Source of the DNA: JANWZL01 sp041640815
GTDB lineage: Bacteria > Pseudomonadota > Gammaproteobacteria > Burkholderiales > Thiobacillaceae
Length of the DNA stretch: 21,519 nt
NCBI GenBank assembly: GCA_041640815.1
Contig: JBEPZO010000036.1
Span: 1-21,519 of the forward strand
Direction of reading: 5' to 3'
Below are positions 1 through 7,127 of this stretch, in pieces. The notes under the pieces are model-generated. The model was not told the origin of the DNA. It was given only the letters and a program-made list of their open reading frames with translations, and did no database searches. Positions within the stretch are counted from its first letter, which is position 1. Every line of letters starts with the position of its first letter. A program made the translations under genes and the position numbers.

Positions 1-673
1 CATGGCCGGCGATATGGCAAAGCCCCTGACGGATCTCGGGCCAGTGCCGGTGACCGGACACGGCATAGGCCTTGAGGCTGTCGCTCGCCTCGGCATAGAG
101 GATATGCGTCTCGGCCTTGCGCCCCGCTCCGGAGACCCCGGACTTGCAGTCCGCCACCAGCCAGGAAGTGTCTACCACGCCGGCCTCGAGCAGCGGTAGG
201 AAGCCCAGCTGGACCGCCGTCGGATAGCAACCCGGGTTGGCGATCAGGCGGGCGGTCTTGATGCGTTCGCGGTTGACCTCCGGCAAGCCATAGACCGCTT
301 CTGCCAGCAGATCGGGGCAGGCGTGTTCCATGCCATACCAGTGCTGCCACACTGCCACGTCCTGAAGGCGGAAGTCGGCCGCTAGATCGATCACCCTCAC
401 CCCTGCCTCGAGCAGGGCGCGCGCCTGCTGCATGGCCACACCGTTGGGCGTGGCGAAGAACACCACATCGCAGTGCGTCAGCGGCGCCTGCTCGGGCGAG
501 GAAAAGGCCAAATCCACCCTGCCGCGCAGCGAAGGGAACAGGTCCGCCACTGGCATCCCGGCCTCTTTGCGCGAGGTGATGGCGACGATCTCCACCTTGG
601 GGTGCTGGGCGAGCAAGCGTAGCAATTCCACACCCGTGTATCCGGTACCGCCGACGATGCCTGCCTTTAACAT
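1..673 (-). CDS. argC: N-acetyl-gamma-glutamyl-phosphate reductase, N-terminal part (window edge)
   Basis: ArgC catalyses the NADPH-dependent reduction of N-acetyl-glutamyl phosphate to the semialdehyde in cytoplasmic arginine synthesis. The 224 visible codons open with a dinucleotide-binding loop (GGTGYTG, residues 8-14) and carry the active-site cysteine at residue 149 within NPGCYPT, the hallmark of the family. The C-terminal third runs off the left edge of the window, so this is an edge truncation and not a broken gene; the family is usually about 340 residues. The ATG at 673 is preceded by a strong AGGAGGA ribosome site. It lies downstream of rplM-rpsI on the same strand, but the rpsI terminator separates them, so it may have its own promoter in the 110-bp gap. 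No promoter there is convincing. Confidence 0.97.
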   Translation of the reverse strand, partial: MLKAGIVGGTGYTGVELLRLLAQHPKVEIVAITSRKEAGMPVADLFPSLRGRVDLAFSSPEQAPLTHCDVVFFATPNGVAMQQARALLEAGVRVIDLAADFRLQDVAVWQHWYGMEHACPDLLAEAVYGLPEVNRERIKTARLIANPGCYPTAVQLGFLPLLEAGVVDTSWLVADCKSGVSGAGRKAETHILYAEASDSLKAYAVSGHRHWPEIRQGLCHIAGH

Positions 674-734
674 GGGTCGATCTCCTCCTGATGCCGGTGG
701 GTTAAGGACTGCACAACGGTGTGGCTGCGCCCGA

Positions 735-765
735 GAAAAGAAAAAGCCGCCTCGCATGGCGGCTT
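735..765 (-). terminator. Intrinsic terminator downstream of rpsI
   Basis: On the minus strand a perfect 8-bp stem, AAGCCGCC paired with GGCGGCTT (758-765 and 744-751), closes a 6-base loop and is followed by a T-rich tract (TTTCTTTTC) at 743-735. It sits about 20 bp past the rpsI stop and would end the rplM-rpsI transcript before argC. Confidence 0.85.
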
Positions 766-782
766 GTCCTGCGTCGCCGTGA

Positions 783-1175
783 TCAGCGCTTGGAGAATTG
801 CTTGCGCCGGCGGGCCTTGTGCAGACCGACCTTCTTGCGCTCAACCTCGCGGGCGTCGCGGGTGACCAGGCCAGCCTTCTTCAGTACAGGCTTTAAGCTT
901 TCGTCGTAATCGATCAGGGCGCGGGTGAGACCATGACGCACGGCACCGGCCTGCCCGCTCTCGCCACCGCCATGCACGTTGACCATGATGTCGAGGCTGT
1001 TCAGGCGATCGGTCAGCACCAGGGGTTGGCGCACCATCATGCGGCCGGTCTCGCGCGCGAAGTACTCGTCCACCGGCTTGCCGTTGACGATGAAGCGGCC
1101 GCTGCCGGCTTTGATGAAGACACGTGCCACGGCGCTCTTACGCCGTCCAGTGCCGTAGTAATATTCTCCGATCAT
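783..1175 (-). CDS. rpsI: 30S ribosomal protein S9
   Basis: S9 is a small-subunit head protein whose basic C-terminal tail reaches toward the P-site tRNA. The 130-residue product has the usual full length. It shows the family N-terminus (YYGTGRRKSAVARVF), the central GGGESGQAGA segment with RHGLTRAL, and the strongly basic end KARRRKQFSKR. It starts 20 bp after the rplM stop, with a GAGGAAG ribosome site in the gap, so the two form the standard L13-S9 operon. A strong hairpin terminator follows. Nothing about the gene is unusual. Confidence 0.99.
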   Translation of the reverse strand: MIGEYYYGTGRRKSAVARVFIKAGSGRFIVNGKPVDEYFARETGRMMVRQPLVLTDRLNSLDIMVNVHGGGESGQAGAVRHGLTRALIDYDESLKPVLKKAGLVTRDAREVERKKVGLHKARRRKQFSKR

Positions 1176-1195
1176 GCTTGCGTCTTCCTCGTGCG

Positions 1196-1627
1196 TTAGC
1201 GGATATCCAAGGGCTTGGGCTGCTGCGCAGCGTGCGGATGCTCCGCGCCGGCATAGACCTTGAGCTTCTTGAGCATGGCGTAGCCCAGCGGCCCCTTGGG
1301 CAGCATGCCCTTGACGGCCTTTTCCAGGGCGCGGCCCGGGAAGCGCGCCTGCATGCGGCGGAAGTTGGTCTCATAGATACCGCCGGGATAGGTGGAATGG
1401 CGGTAGTATTTCTTGTCCTCGGCCTTGTTGCCGGTGACCCGCAGCTTGTCAGCGTTGACCACGATGATGTAATCGCCGGTATCGACGTGCGGCGTGTAGA
1501 TGGCCTTGTGCTTACCGCGCAAGCGCTTGGCGATCTCTGCGGCAAGCCTGCCGAGCACCTTGTCGCTGGCGTCCACCACATACCAGCCGCGCTGGACTTC
1601 GTGCGGCTTAGCGGAAAAGGTCTTCAT
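1196..1627 (-). CDS. rplM: 50S ribosomal protein L13
   Basis: L13 is an early-assembly 23S rRNA-binding protein of the large subunit. The start is set at the ATG at 1627, giving 143 residues beginning MKTFSAKP, which matches the family length. The frame stays open further upstream to 1693, but that extension would overlap the promoter. Visible family blocks are WYVVDASDKVLGRLA near the N-terminus, LRGKHKAIYTPHVDTGDYI in the middle and the GMLPKGPLG motif toward the C-terminus. A weak AGGA ribosome site precedes the ATG. The gene heads the rplM-rpsI operon and is divergent from the ElyC/YdcF-like gene at 1735. Confidence 0.98.
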   Translation of the reverse strand: MKTFSAKPHEVQRGWYVVDASDKVLGRLAAEIAKRLRGKHKAIYTPHVDTGDYIIVVNADKLRVTGNKAEDKKYYRHSTYPGGIYETNFRRMQARFPGRALEKAVKGMLPKGPLGYAMLKKLKVYAGAEHPHAAQQPKPLDIR

Positions 1628-1663
1628 GACGGATCCTGAACAGGGCATCGCTGAAAGGATAAA

Positions 1664-1693
1664 ATCATAACGTTGGCACTGAATTCCTGTCAA
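1664..1693 (-). promoter_or_regulatory. Sigma-70 promoter for rplM-rpsI
   Basis: The minus strand carries a perfect -35 TTGACA (1693-1688), an 18-bp spacer and the -10 TATGAT (1669-1664), five of six to consensus. The predicted transcription start lies near 1657, leaving a leader of about 30 bases before the rplM ATG. This near-consensus box suits a highly expressed ribosomal operon. Confidence 0.8.
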
Positions 1694-1734
1694 ATGGGCT
1701 TTGCCGAGGCGTGCGCAGCCAGGATAATCCCAGC

Positions 1735-2493
1735 ATGGACCTCGGCTGGCTCGTCACCCAACTCTTCGCCGCTTTCCTGCTGCCGCCCCTCAACCTGATC
1801 CTGACCTGCGCCTTGGGCGCCTGGTGGCTGCGCACACGGCGCCGGCAGCGCCTGGGGCGGGCCTTGATTTGGCTCTCGGTCGTCGGGCTGTGGCTGCTGG
1901 CCACCCCTTATCTGGCTGAGCAACTCCTCGATGCCCTCAAACCACCCTACCGCCCGATCCAAGCCGAGGCCGCCGATGCCATCGTCATTCTGGGCGGAGG
2001 GGCCTTACGCGGCAATGTGGAGTATGGCGGCGACACGGTCAGCCGGCTGAGCCTGGAGCGCCTGCGCTATGGCGCCTGGCTGGCGCGCGCAACGGCCAAG
2101 CCCGTGCTCGTCACCGGTGGCGCACCCGAGGGCGGGGTGGCTGAAGGGGCGCTCATGCGCGCGGTGCTGGAACGGGAATTCGGCATCCCGGTGCGCTGGG
2201 TGGAGGATCGCGCCGTCAACACGCTGGAGAATGCCCGCTACAGCGCGGAAATTCTGCGCGCCGCAGGCGTGCGGCGCATCTTTCTCGTCACGCATGCCTG
2301 GCATCTCAGGCGCGCGATACCGGAATTCGAGCGCTCAGGTCTCACGGTCATTCCCGCGGGTGTCGGCTATACGGCCAACGCCCACCGCAACCTGCTGGAT
2401 TTCCTGCCCTCGGTGCGGGGGCTTACCGACAGCTACTTTGCCCTGCACGAAGGCTTAGGCCTCATCTGGTACCGTATGCGCAATCTGTTCTGA
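1735..2493 (+). CDS. ElyC/SanA/YdcF-family (DUF218) membrane protein
   Basis: The product is a 252-residue inner-membrane protein. Two hydrophobic segments, at about residues 5-32 and 43-60, are separated by an Arg-rich loop (TRRRQRLGR). After them comes a DUF218 domain that opens with DAIVILGGG (81-89) and contains a VLVTGGAPEGG block and the ENARYSAEIL and VTHAWHLRRA blocks typical of the family. E. coli ElyC affects envelope and peptidoglycan/enterobacterial-antigen lipid carrier metabolism, but the family's chemistry is not settled, so no specific reaction is assigned. The ATG at 1735, with AGGA 10 bases upstream, is preferred to an in-frame GTG at 1711. The gene ends 12 bp before the OsmC-type gene, so the two are probably cotranscribed. 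Confidence 0.85.
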   Translation: MDLGWLVTQLFAAFLLPPLNLILTCALGAWWLRTRRRQRLGRALIWLSVVGLWLLATPYLAEQLLDALKPPYRPIQAEAADAIVILGGGALRGNVEYGGDTVSRLSLERLRYGAWLARATAKPVLVTGGAPEGGVAEGALMRAVLEREFGIPVRWVEDRAVNTLENARYSAEILRAAGVRRIFLVTHAWHLRRAIPEFERSGLTVIPAGVGYTANAHRNLLDFLPSVRGLTDSYFALHEGLGLIWYRMRNLF

Positions 2494-2505
2494 GGAGTTA
2501 CCCAC

Positions 2506-2952
2506 ATGAAATGCCGCGTCAAATGGATCGAGGATGTCTGTTTCATGGGCGAGAGCGGCAGCGGCCATGCCATCGTCATGGATGGTGCGCCGGACATCGG
2601 CGGACGCAATCTCGGCCCGCGCCCGATGGAGATGCTGCTACTCGGCGCGGGCGGCTGTACTTCCGTCGATGTGGTGATGATCTTGAAGAAAAGCCGTCAG
2701 GCCGTCACCGGCTGCGAAGTGAGCATCGAGGCCGAGCGGGCCGAGGATCACCCCAAGGTGTTCACCCGCATCCGCATGCACTTCACGGTCCGTGGTCAGG
2801 GGTTGAAGCCCGAGATGGTAGAGCGCGCGATCAAGCTTTCGGCGGAAAAATACTGCTCGGCCAGCATCATGCTGGGCAAGACCGCCGAGATCACGCACGA
2901 CTTCGAGATCATCGAAGAAGGCAGTGCCGGCACGCCGACGGCCTCGACGTGA
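2506..2952 (+). CDS. OsmC-family peroxiredoxin-like protein (YhfA type)
   Basis: This 148-residue protein belongs to the OsmC/Ohr fold, cytoplasmic thiol-dependent peroxidases that reduce organic or fatty-acid hydroperoxides. The two family cysteines are present: C51 in the GAGGCTSVDV helix and C117 in EKYCSAS. The RPMEMLLLGAGGC stretch and the compact length place it nearer the YhfA-like branch than Ohr. A strong ribosome site (GAGGAG) precedes the ATG, 12 bp after the upstream DUF218 gene. The peroxidase role follows from the family; the true substrate is unknown for YhfA-like members. The gene is convergent with coq7, with about 50 bp between them and no clear terminator. Confidence 0.88.
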   Translation: MKCRVKWIEDVCFMGESGSGHAIVMDGAPDIGGRNLGPRPMEMLLLGAGGCTSVDVVMILKKSRQAVTGCEVSIEAERAEDHPKVFTRIRMHFTVRGQGLKPEMVERAIKLSAEKYCSASIMLGKTAEITHDFEIIEEGSAGTPTAST

Positions 2953-3001
2953 GCCTGCCCTGCCGCAGCCGTTTGAGCAGGGTGGGGGCGATAGGTGGCG
3001 C

Positions 3002-3631
3002 TCAGATCCAGTAGGCGGTCTTGGTCATCACCTTGGCCGTGAGCCGCATCGCCAGCTTCACGGGCAGGGGGAGCTCCATACCGCCGTGGGCGATGGCCAT
3101 CTCGGCATGGCGGATCTCGTCCGCCTTCATCTGCTCGACGATGGCGCGGCTTTTGGCATCCTGCTCGGGCAGGCGTTGCAGGTGCCCGTCGAGGTGGCCC
3201 TCGACCTGCCGCTCGGTCTCGGCCAGGAAGCCGAGATTCCAGCGATCGCCAAGCGCGCCGGCGAACATGCCGATGGCGAGCGCGCCGGCATACCACAGCG
3301 GGTTGAGAGCGCTCTTGTGGCTACCCAATTCCTTTAGCCGCCGCTCACACCAGGCCAGATGCTCGGTCTCTTCATCGGCGGCTTGCATAAGCGCGTGTGC
3401 GGTGTGGGGGTTGCGCGCCGTGAGCGCCTGTCCCTGGTACAGGGCCTGCGCACAGACCTCCCCGCTGTGATTCACGCGCATGAGACCGGCAACGTGCCGG
3501 CGTTCGGCCTCGCTCAACTCAGCCTCCGGCAGGCCTTGATCGGGGTGAGGTCGGCGGCTCACCGCAGGGGCAAACAGGGTGCGCAGGGCGCGGTCGAAAT
3601 GCAGGATCAGGGACTCGGGATTTGGCAACAT
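3002..3631 (-). CDS. coq7: 2-polyprenyl-3-methyl-6-methoxy-1,4-benzoquinone monooxygenase (demethoxyubiquinone hydroxylase)
   Basis: Coq7 is a membrane-associated di-iron carboxylate monooxygenase that adds the last hydroxyl to the ubiquinone ring using O2. The 209-residue protein has the usual bacterial length and keeps the metal ligands. These are E58 in NHSGEVCAQ, E88 with H91 in EETEH, a third glutamate/histidine pair around E144-H146 in VEGHL, and E172 with H175 in DEIRHAE. A hydrophobic stretch at about 111-127 fits interfacial membrane binding. It is the last gene of the long minus-strand run, 50 bp after ubiX, another quinone gene. Its presence implies oxygen-dependent ubiquinone synthesis in this organism. 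Confidence 0.96.
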   Translation of the reverse strand: MLPNPESLILHFDRALRTLFAPAVSRRPHPDQGLPEAELSEAERRHVAGLMRVNHSGEVCAQALYQGQALTARNPHTAHALMQAADEETEHLAWCERRLKELGSHKSALNPLWYAGALAIGMFAGALGDRWNLGFLAETERQVEGHLDGHLQRLPEQDAKSRAIVEQMKADEIRHAEMAIAHGGMELPLPVKLAMRLTAKVMTKTAYWI

Positions 3632-3681
3632 GAAGAAACTCCTCTAACCATAAACTCAGCACCGCCGCCCGAACCACCGCT

Positions 3682-4293
3682 TCAGCCAGCATCCATTTCG
3701 CCCCAACGCGGCAGCAAATGGTGGGCTATGCCCAGATGGTCGAGGATACGGGCGACGATATAATCGATGAGGGCGTCCACGCTCTGTGGGCGATGGTAGA
3801 AGCCTGGGTTGGCGGGCAGGATGGTGGCCCCCGCCTCGGCCAGCGCAGTCATGTTCTTGAGGTGGATGCGGGAAAAAGGCGTTTCGCGCGGCACCAGGAT
3901 GAGCGGGCGGCGTTCTTTGAGCATGACGTCTGCGGCCCGCTCGATCAAGTTGTCCGAGAGCCCCTGGGCGATGGCGGCCAGCGTGCCCATGGTGCAGGGG
4001 CAGACGACCATGGCATCGGCGGGGTTGGAGCCCGATGCGGCTGGGGCGAACCACGCCTCGCGGCCATAGACCTGTAGCGCCCCCCTGTGAGGAGCGAGGC
4101 GCTGCAACAAGAAGCGCTTCAGCTCCTCGCTGCCGGCGGGTAGGGTGAGATCGAGCTCTTGTCGCGCCACGATGCGGGCGGCATTGGATACGAGCAGGTC
4201 GACCCGGCAGCCGGCAGTGAGCAGGCATTCGAGTAGCCGAAGCCCATAGGCCATGCCGGAGGCACCGGTAAGCGCCAAGGTGATGCGTTTCAT
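3682..4293 (-). CDS. ubiX: UbiX flavin prenyltransferase
   Basis: UbiX attaches a dimethylallyl group to FMN, making the prenylated cofactor required by the UbiD decarboxylase in ubiquinone synthesis. The 203-residue protein starts MKRITLALTGASGM, with the Rossmann-type FMN loop GASG at about residues 10-13. It contains the family signatures VVCPCTMGTLAAIAQG and LVPRETPFSRIHL and a NPGFYHRP block near the C-terminus. The ATG at 4293 matches where family members begin; the open frame extends 17 codons upstream to 4344, but those residues do not look like UbiX. No strong ribosome site is visible. It sits between the Gx transporter (47-bp gap) and coq7. Confidence 0.95.
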   Translation of the reverse strand: MKRITLALTGASGMAYGLRLLECLLTAGCRVDLLVSNAARIVARQELDLTLPAGSEELKRFLLQRLAPHRGALQVYGREAWFAPAASGSNPADAMVVCPCTMGTLAAIAQGLSDNLIERAADVMLKERRPLILVPRETPFSRIHLKNMTALAEAGATILPANPGFYHRPQSVDALIDYIVARILDHLGIAHHLLPRWGEMDAG

Positions 4294-4340
4294 CTGCGTT
4301 GGATTTTGCAAGAGGGCTGGCACTGCACACCTATTCCCAC

Positions 4341-4928
4341 TCAAACCAGGGGTCGCGCTGGCGCGCTTGCCGTGTAGGAGAGCGTGCGATCAGCAGCGCG
4401 ATAGCCATGCGTTTGGTTGAGCAAGCGTACGGCCACCAGACCATTGACCAACCCGGTGATCCATGCGGCGGCGAGGAACAGCGGGGCTAAGCGTGTGAGG
4501 CTTACACCCGGCATCAGCCACAGGTCGACCACGAGCATCTGCGCGCCGACATGGGCAAAGGCAGCCAACACTGACAACCCGACCGCACCGACAAGGACTG
4601 GATACAGCCGCTGGCTCAAGGCCAGGGTGAGCAAGGCTGCCGCCGCTCCGACAAGACTCAGCACGAAGGTCGGTGTAAGAAAGGTGCTCAGCAACAGCGA
4701 CCCCGCCACCACCCGCAACAGCGTCACCCACACGGCCATGCGCCAGCCGTAGAGGATGACGACCAGCAGGGTGACGATGTTGGCGAGGCCAGGCTTGAGC
4801 CCCGGCAGCGGCAGCGGGATGGCCGCCTCGGTGAGCGTTAGCCCGACCGCGGCAGCAGCGAAGCGCGCGACCCGCCGGTCCGACGCGTGCACCCTAAGCG
4901 CGATGCGCTCAGTAGTTGAGGCTGTCAT
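4341..4928 (-). CDS. Gx transporter family membrane protein (annotated elsewhere as heptaprenyl diphosphate synthase component I)
   Basis: This 195-residue integral membrane protein has about five to six hydrophobic helices. It carries the family block LPLPGLKPGLANIVTLLVV near residues 36-55 and later a LVNGLVAVRLLN helix. Older annotations call the family a subunit of heptaprenyl diphosphate synthase, but it looks like a small ECF-S-type membrane transporter and no enzymatic motif is visible. Substrate and role are not known. The start at 4928 overlaps the end of the NusG-domain-II gene by 20 bp, a coupling commonly seen between these two families. The codons upstream in the same frame are the shadow of that neighbour. 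It lies just upstream of ubiX. Confidence 0.85.
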   Translation of the reverse strand: MTASTTERIALRVHASDRRVARFAAAAVGLTLTEAAIPLPLPGLKPGLANIVTLLVVILYGWRMAVWVTLLRVVAGSLLLSTFLTPTFVLSLVGAAAALLTLALSQRLYPVLVGAVGLSVLAAFAHVGAQMLVVDLWLMPGVSLTRLAPLFLAAAWITGLVNGLVAVRLLNQTHGYRAADRTLSYTASAPARPLV

Positions 4929-5313
4929 AGGCGGCTGCCCCCCGTTGCACGCTGACCCGATTCGGCAGGCACAGGGCGGTCTCGCCAGGGGCGAGCCAAC
5001 CCTGGCGGACGCAGAGCTTGAGTGGGCTGGGATCGGCCAGCACACGCACCCGGCCGTCGCGGATCTCCACGCGCGTGACGCCCAGCGGGCCGGGCACGTC
5101 GATGATGCGGTTGAGCCGCAGGCTGGCCTCGGCATACACACGTCCTGCCTGCCGGATCAGCACCTCATCGCGCGCACCTTCAGCGCCGTGCCGGGCCAAG
5201 CCGATGATGGCGAGGAGCCCGAGCACCAACACCAGCGCATCCCCCCACCGCAGCCCATACTGTGAGGGCTTGGCGGCTGGGCCAGGGCGGTAAGAGCCGG
5301 TGGTGAACCTCAT
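4909..5313 (-). CDS. NusG domain II-containing membrane-anchored protein
   Basis: This 134-residue protein has an N-terminal membrane anchor (about residues 22-39, DALVLVLGLLAIIGLAR) and an exported domain. The C-terminal half matches the NusG_II family pattern: PLGVTRVEIRDGRVRV, then SPLKLCVRQGWL, then ALCLPNRVSV. Despite the name it has no KOW/NGN transcription-factor domain and should not be confused with NusG. Function is unknown; family members sit beside Gx transporters and sometimes ApbE or redox genes. The ATG at 5313 overlaps the rapZ stop as ATGA. The family often shows a Cys ahead of the KLC block; here Ser-Pro occupies that place, leaving the KLC and ALC cysteines. Confidence 0.82.
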   Translation of the reverse strand: MRFTTGSYRPGPAAKPSQYGLRWGDALVLVLGLLAIIGLARHGAEGARDEVLIRQAGRVYAEASLRLNRIIDVPGPLGVTRVEIRDGRVRVLADPSPLKLCVRQGWLAPGETALCLPNRVSVQRGAAAYDSLNY

Positions 5314-6146
5314 TCGCTCAGCCCTCGGTGGCGGACGAGCACCGGCTGGCGCGCCCTGAAATACTCGGCCAGGGTCTCGGCAAAGTACACCGACCGATGC
5401 CTGCCGCCCGTGCAACCCAAGGCGACGGTGAAATAGCTGCGGTTGTCCAAGGCATAGGCGGGCAGCCATTTCTCGACGAAGGCGCGGATGTCCTCCAGCA
5501 TCTCCAGCACGCGCGGCTCGGCCTGCAAAAAGGCGATCACGGCCGGATCCGCGCCGGTGAGGGGACGCAGTACCGGGTCGTAGTGCGGATTGGGCAGACA
5601 GCGCACGTCGAACACCAGGTCGGCATCGAGTGGGATGCCGTGTTTGAAGCCAAAAGACTCGAACACCAGGGTAAAGCGCGTGTTCTGCAGGCCGAGCAGC
5701 TCGCGTATCCAGTTGCGCAGGCTATTGGCCGAGGTGTCGCTGGTGTCGATGCGATGCGCGATCACCGCCAGGTCGCCGAGCAGCTCGCGCTCCTTGCGGA
5801 TGCACTCTTGCAACGAAAGCTCCCCGGTGTTAAGTGGGTGCCGCCGTCGCGTCTCGGCAAAACGCTTGACCAGCGTCTCTTCCTTGGCCTCGAGGTAGAT
5901 GACGCGTAAATCCACCTGGCTTTGCAAACGCTGTAGCACGTCCGGAAGAACGGCGAGGCTCTTCTCGCTGCGAGCATCGATGCTTACGGCGACGTCACGG
6001 TAGCCCGATTGTTGCAGATAGGCGATGGTGTCGCCGAGCATGGCGGCCGGCAGGTTGTCGATGCAGTAAATACCGGCGTCCTCCAGCACGTTCAGGGCCA
6101 CACTCTTGCCCGAGCCGGATAGCCCGGTGATGACGATCAAGCGCAT
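5310..6146 (-). CDS. rapZ: RNase adapter protein RapZ
   Basis: RapZ binds nucleotide and, in enterobacteria, delivers the GlmZ small RNA to RNase E, tuning glucosamine-6-phosphate synthesis. The 278-residue protein has the N-terminal P-loop GLSGSGKS (residues 8-15) followed by VALNVLEDAGIYCIDNLP. It has the central FESFGFKHGIP block and the C-terminal LGCTGGRHRSVYFAE motif of the RNA/metabolite-binding domain. The ATG at 6146 aligns with the family start (MRLIVITG); a GTG two codons upstream at 6152 is a minor alternative. It follows hprK by 18 bp and overlaps the next gene by 4 bp. Whether a GlmZ-type RNA exists here cannot be seen from this window. Confidence 0.96.
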   Translation of the reverse strand: MRLIVITGLSGSGKSVALNVLEDAGIYCIDNLPAAMLGDTIAYLQQSGYRDVAVSIDARSEKSLAVLPDVLQRLQSQVDLRVIYLEAKEETLVKRFAETRRRHPLNTGELSLQECIRKERELLGDLAVIAHRIDTSDTSANSLRNWIRELLGLQNTRFTLVFESFGFKHGIPLDADLVFDVRCLPNPHYDPVLRPLTGADPAVIAFLQAEPRVLEMLEDIRAFVEKWLPAYALDNRSYFTVALGCTGGRHRSVYFAETLAEYFRARQPVLVRHRGLSE

Positions 6147-6164
6147 CTTCACTTGCGGGCTCGC

Positions 6165-7127
6165 TCAATCCATCTCGCTGGCCGAGCTGGCGGCGATGGC
6201 GGCGCGCTGGCGCTCGGCAAACTCATCTGCCGAGTTGTGCCCCCGCAACTTGAGGATGTGGTTTCGCACCGCTACCTCTACCAACACTGCCAAGTTGCGC
6301 CCTACTGCTACAGGTATATGGACCTCGGGCACCTGTACGCCCAGGATAGTGCGGCTTTCTGCGTGCATGTCCAGGCGATCGACTTCTTCCCAACGCTCCG
6401 CCGGCGTGAGGTTGATGATGAGCTTGAGGTTCTTGCGCTGCTTGACGGCCGTCTCGCCGAACAGACGGCGCACGTTGATCACCCCCAAGCCGCGCACTTC
6501 CATGAAATCCTGCAGAAGCGATGGACAACGCCCCTCTAGCGTGTCGGGAGAGATAGCGAAGATTTCCACAGCGTCATCGGCTACTAGCCTGTGGCCGCGG
6601 GAAATGAGTTCAAGCGCCAACTCGCTTTTACCTATCGCCGGATCGCCGGTGATCAGCACGCCGAGGCCGGCGACCTCGAGAAACACCCCATGCAGCATGG
6701 TAGAGGGTGCCAGAGCTTGGCTAATGATGTGAGAGAGCACGCGCATGAGCGCGGGGCTAGGCTCTGGCGAGGTAAACAGCGGTGTTGCCGTGCGCTCGGC
6801 TGCCTCGATCATCACCTCCGGCACCGCCTCGCCGTTGGCCACCACGACAGCGGCGAGCTCGGTGGAATAGAGGTTATCGATGGCCTGACGCAAGGACCTG
6901 GGCGTAAGCTTGCGCAGGTAATCCATCTCGGCGCAACCCAACACCTGCACGCGGTTCGGATGCACGAAGTTGAGGTGTCCGATCAGCGCCAGGCTGGGTT
7001 TTTGCACCGTCTCCGAGGTGAGTTTGCGCTCACCACCCGCGCGCCCTGCACGCCACTCCAGCTGCAACTTGTCAGCGGCCTCGCGGTAGAGCTCGGCCAC
7101 GGTGATGCTCTGGCTTACGGCGTCCAT
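6165..7127 (-). CDS. hprK: HPr kinase/phosphorylase
   Basis: HprK phosphorylates and dephosphorylates the regulatory serine of HPr, the phosphocarrier of the PTS. The 320-residue protein has the N-terminal serine-kinase-regulator domain (about 1-140). The kinase domain has its Walker A at 161-168 (GDPAIGKS) and a RGHRLVADDAVE block. The HprK signature MEVRGLGVINV and a C-terminal VEVAVRNHILK helix follow. The P-loop keeps G....GKS but has Pro-Ala where many homologues have Ser-Gly. The start overlaps the ptsN stop by 13 bp and rapZ follows 18 bp after, so the three are likely one transcript. HPr itself is not encoded in this window. Confidence 0.95.
   Translation of the reverse strand: MDAVSQSITVAELYREAADKLQLEWRAGRAGGERKLTSETVQKPSLALIGHLNFVHPNRVQVLGCAEMDYLRKLTPRSLRQAIDNLYSTELAAVVVANGEAVPEVMIEAAERTATPLFTSPEPSPALMRVLSHIISQALAPSTMLHGVFLEVAGLGVLITGDPAIGKSELALELISRGHRLVADDAVEIFAISPDTLEGRCPSLLQDFMEVRGLGVINVRRLFGETAVKQRKNLKLIINLTPAERWEEVDRLDMHAESRTILGVQVPEVHIPVAVGRNLAVLVEVAVRNHILKLRGHNSADEFAERQRAAIAASSASEMD

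Noticed and set aside
1628..1693. 22-codon upstream extension of rplM
   Set aside because: It would run through the TTGACA/TATGAT promoter, and L13 normally begins at MKTF.
2953..3001. Hairpin between the OsmC-type gene and coq7
   Set aside because: A CCCTGC/GCAGGG pairing has a long loop and no T-run, so it is not a supported intrinsic terminator.
4929..5141. N-terminal extension of the Gx transporter frame
   Set aside because: The extra 71 codons overlap the NusG-domain-II coding region and are Ser/Cys/Arg-rich shadow sequence; the ATG at 4928 gives the family-like start.
5314..5469. N-terminal extension of the NusG-domain-II frame
   Set aside because: It overlaps the 3' end of rapZ in another frame and lacks family similarity; the ATG overlapping the rapZ stop is the better start.
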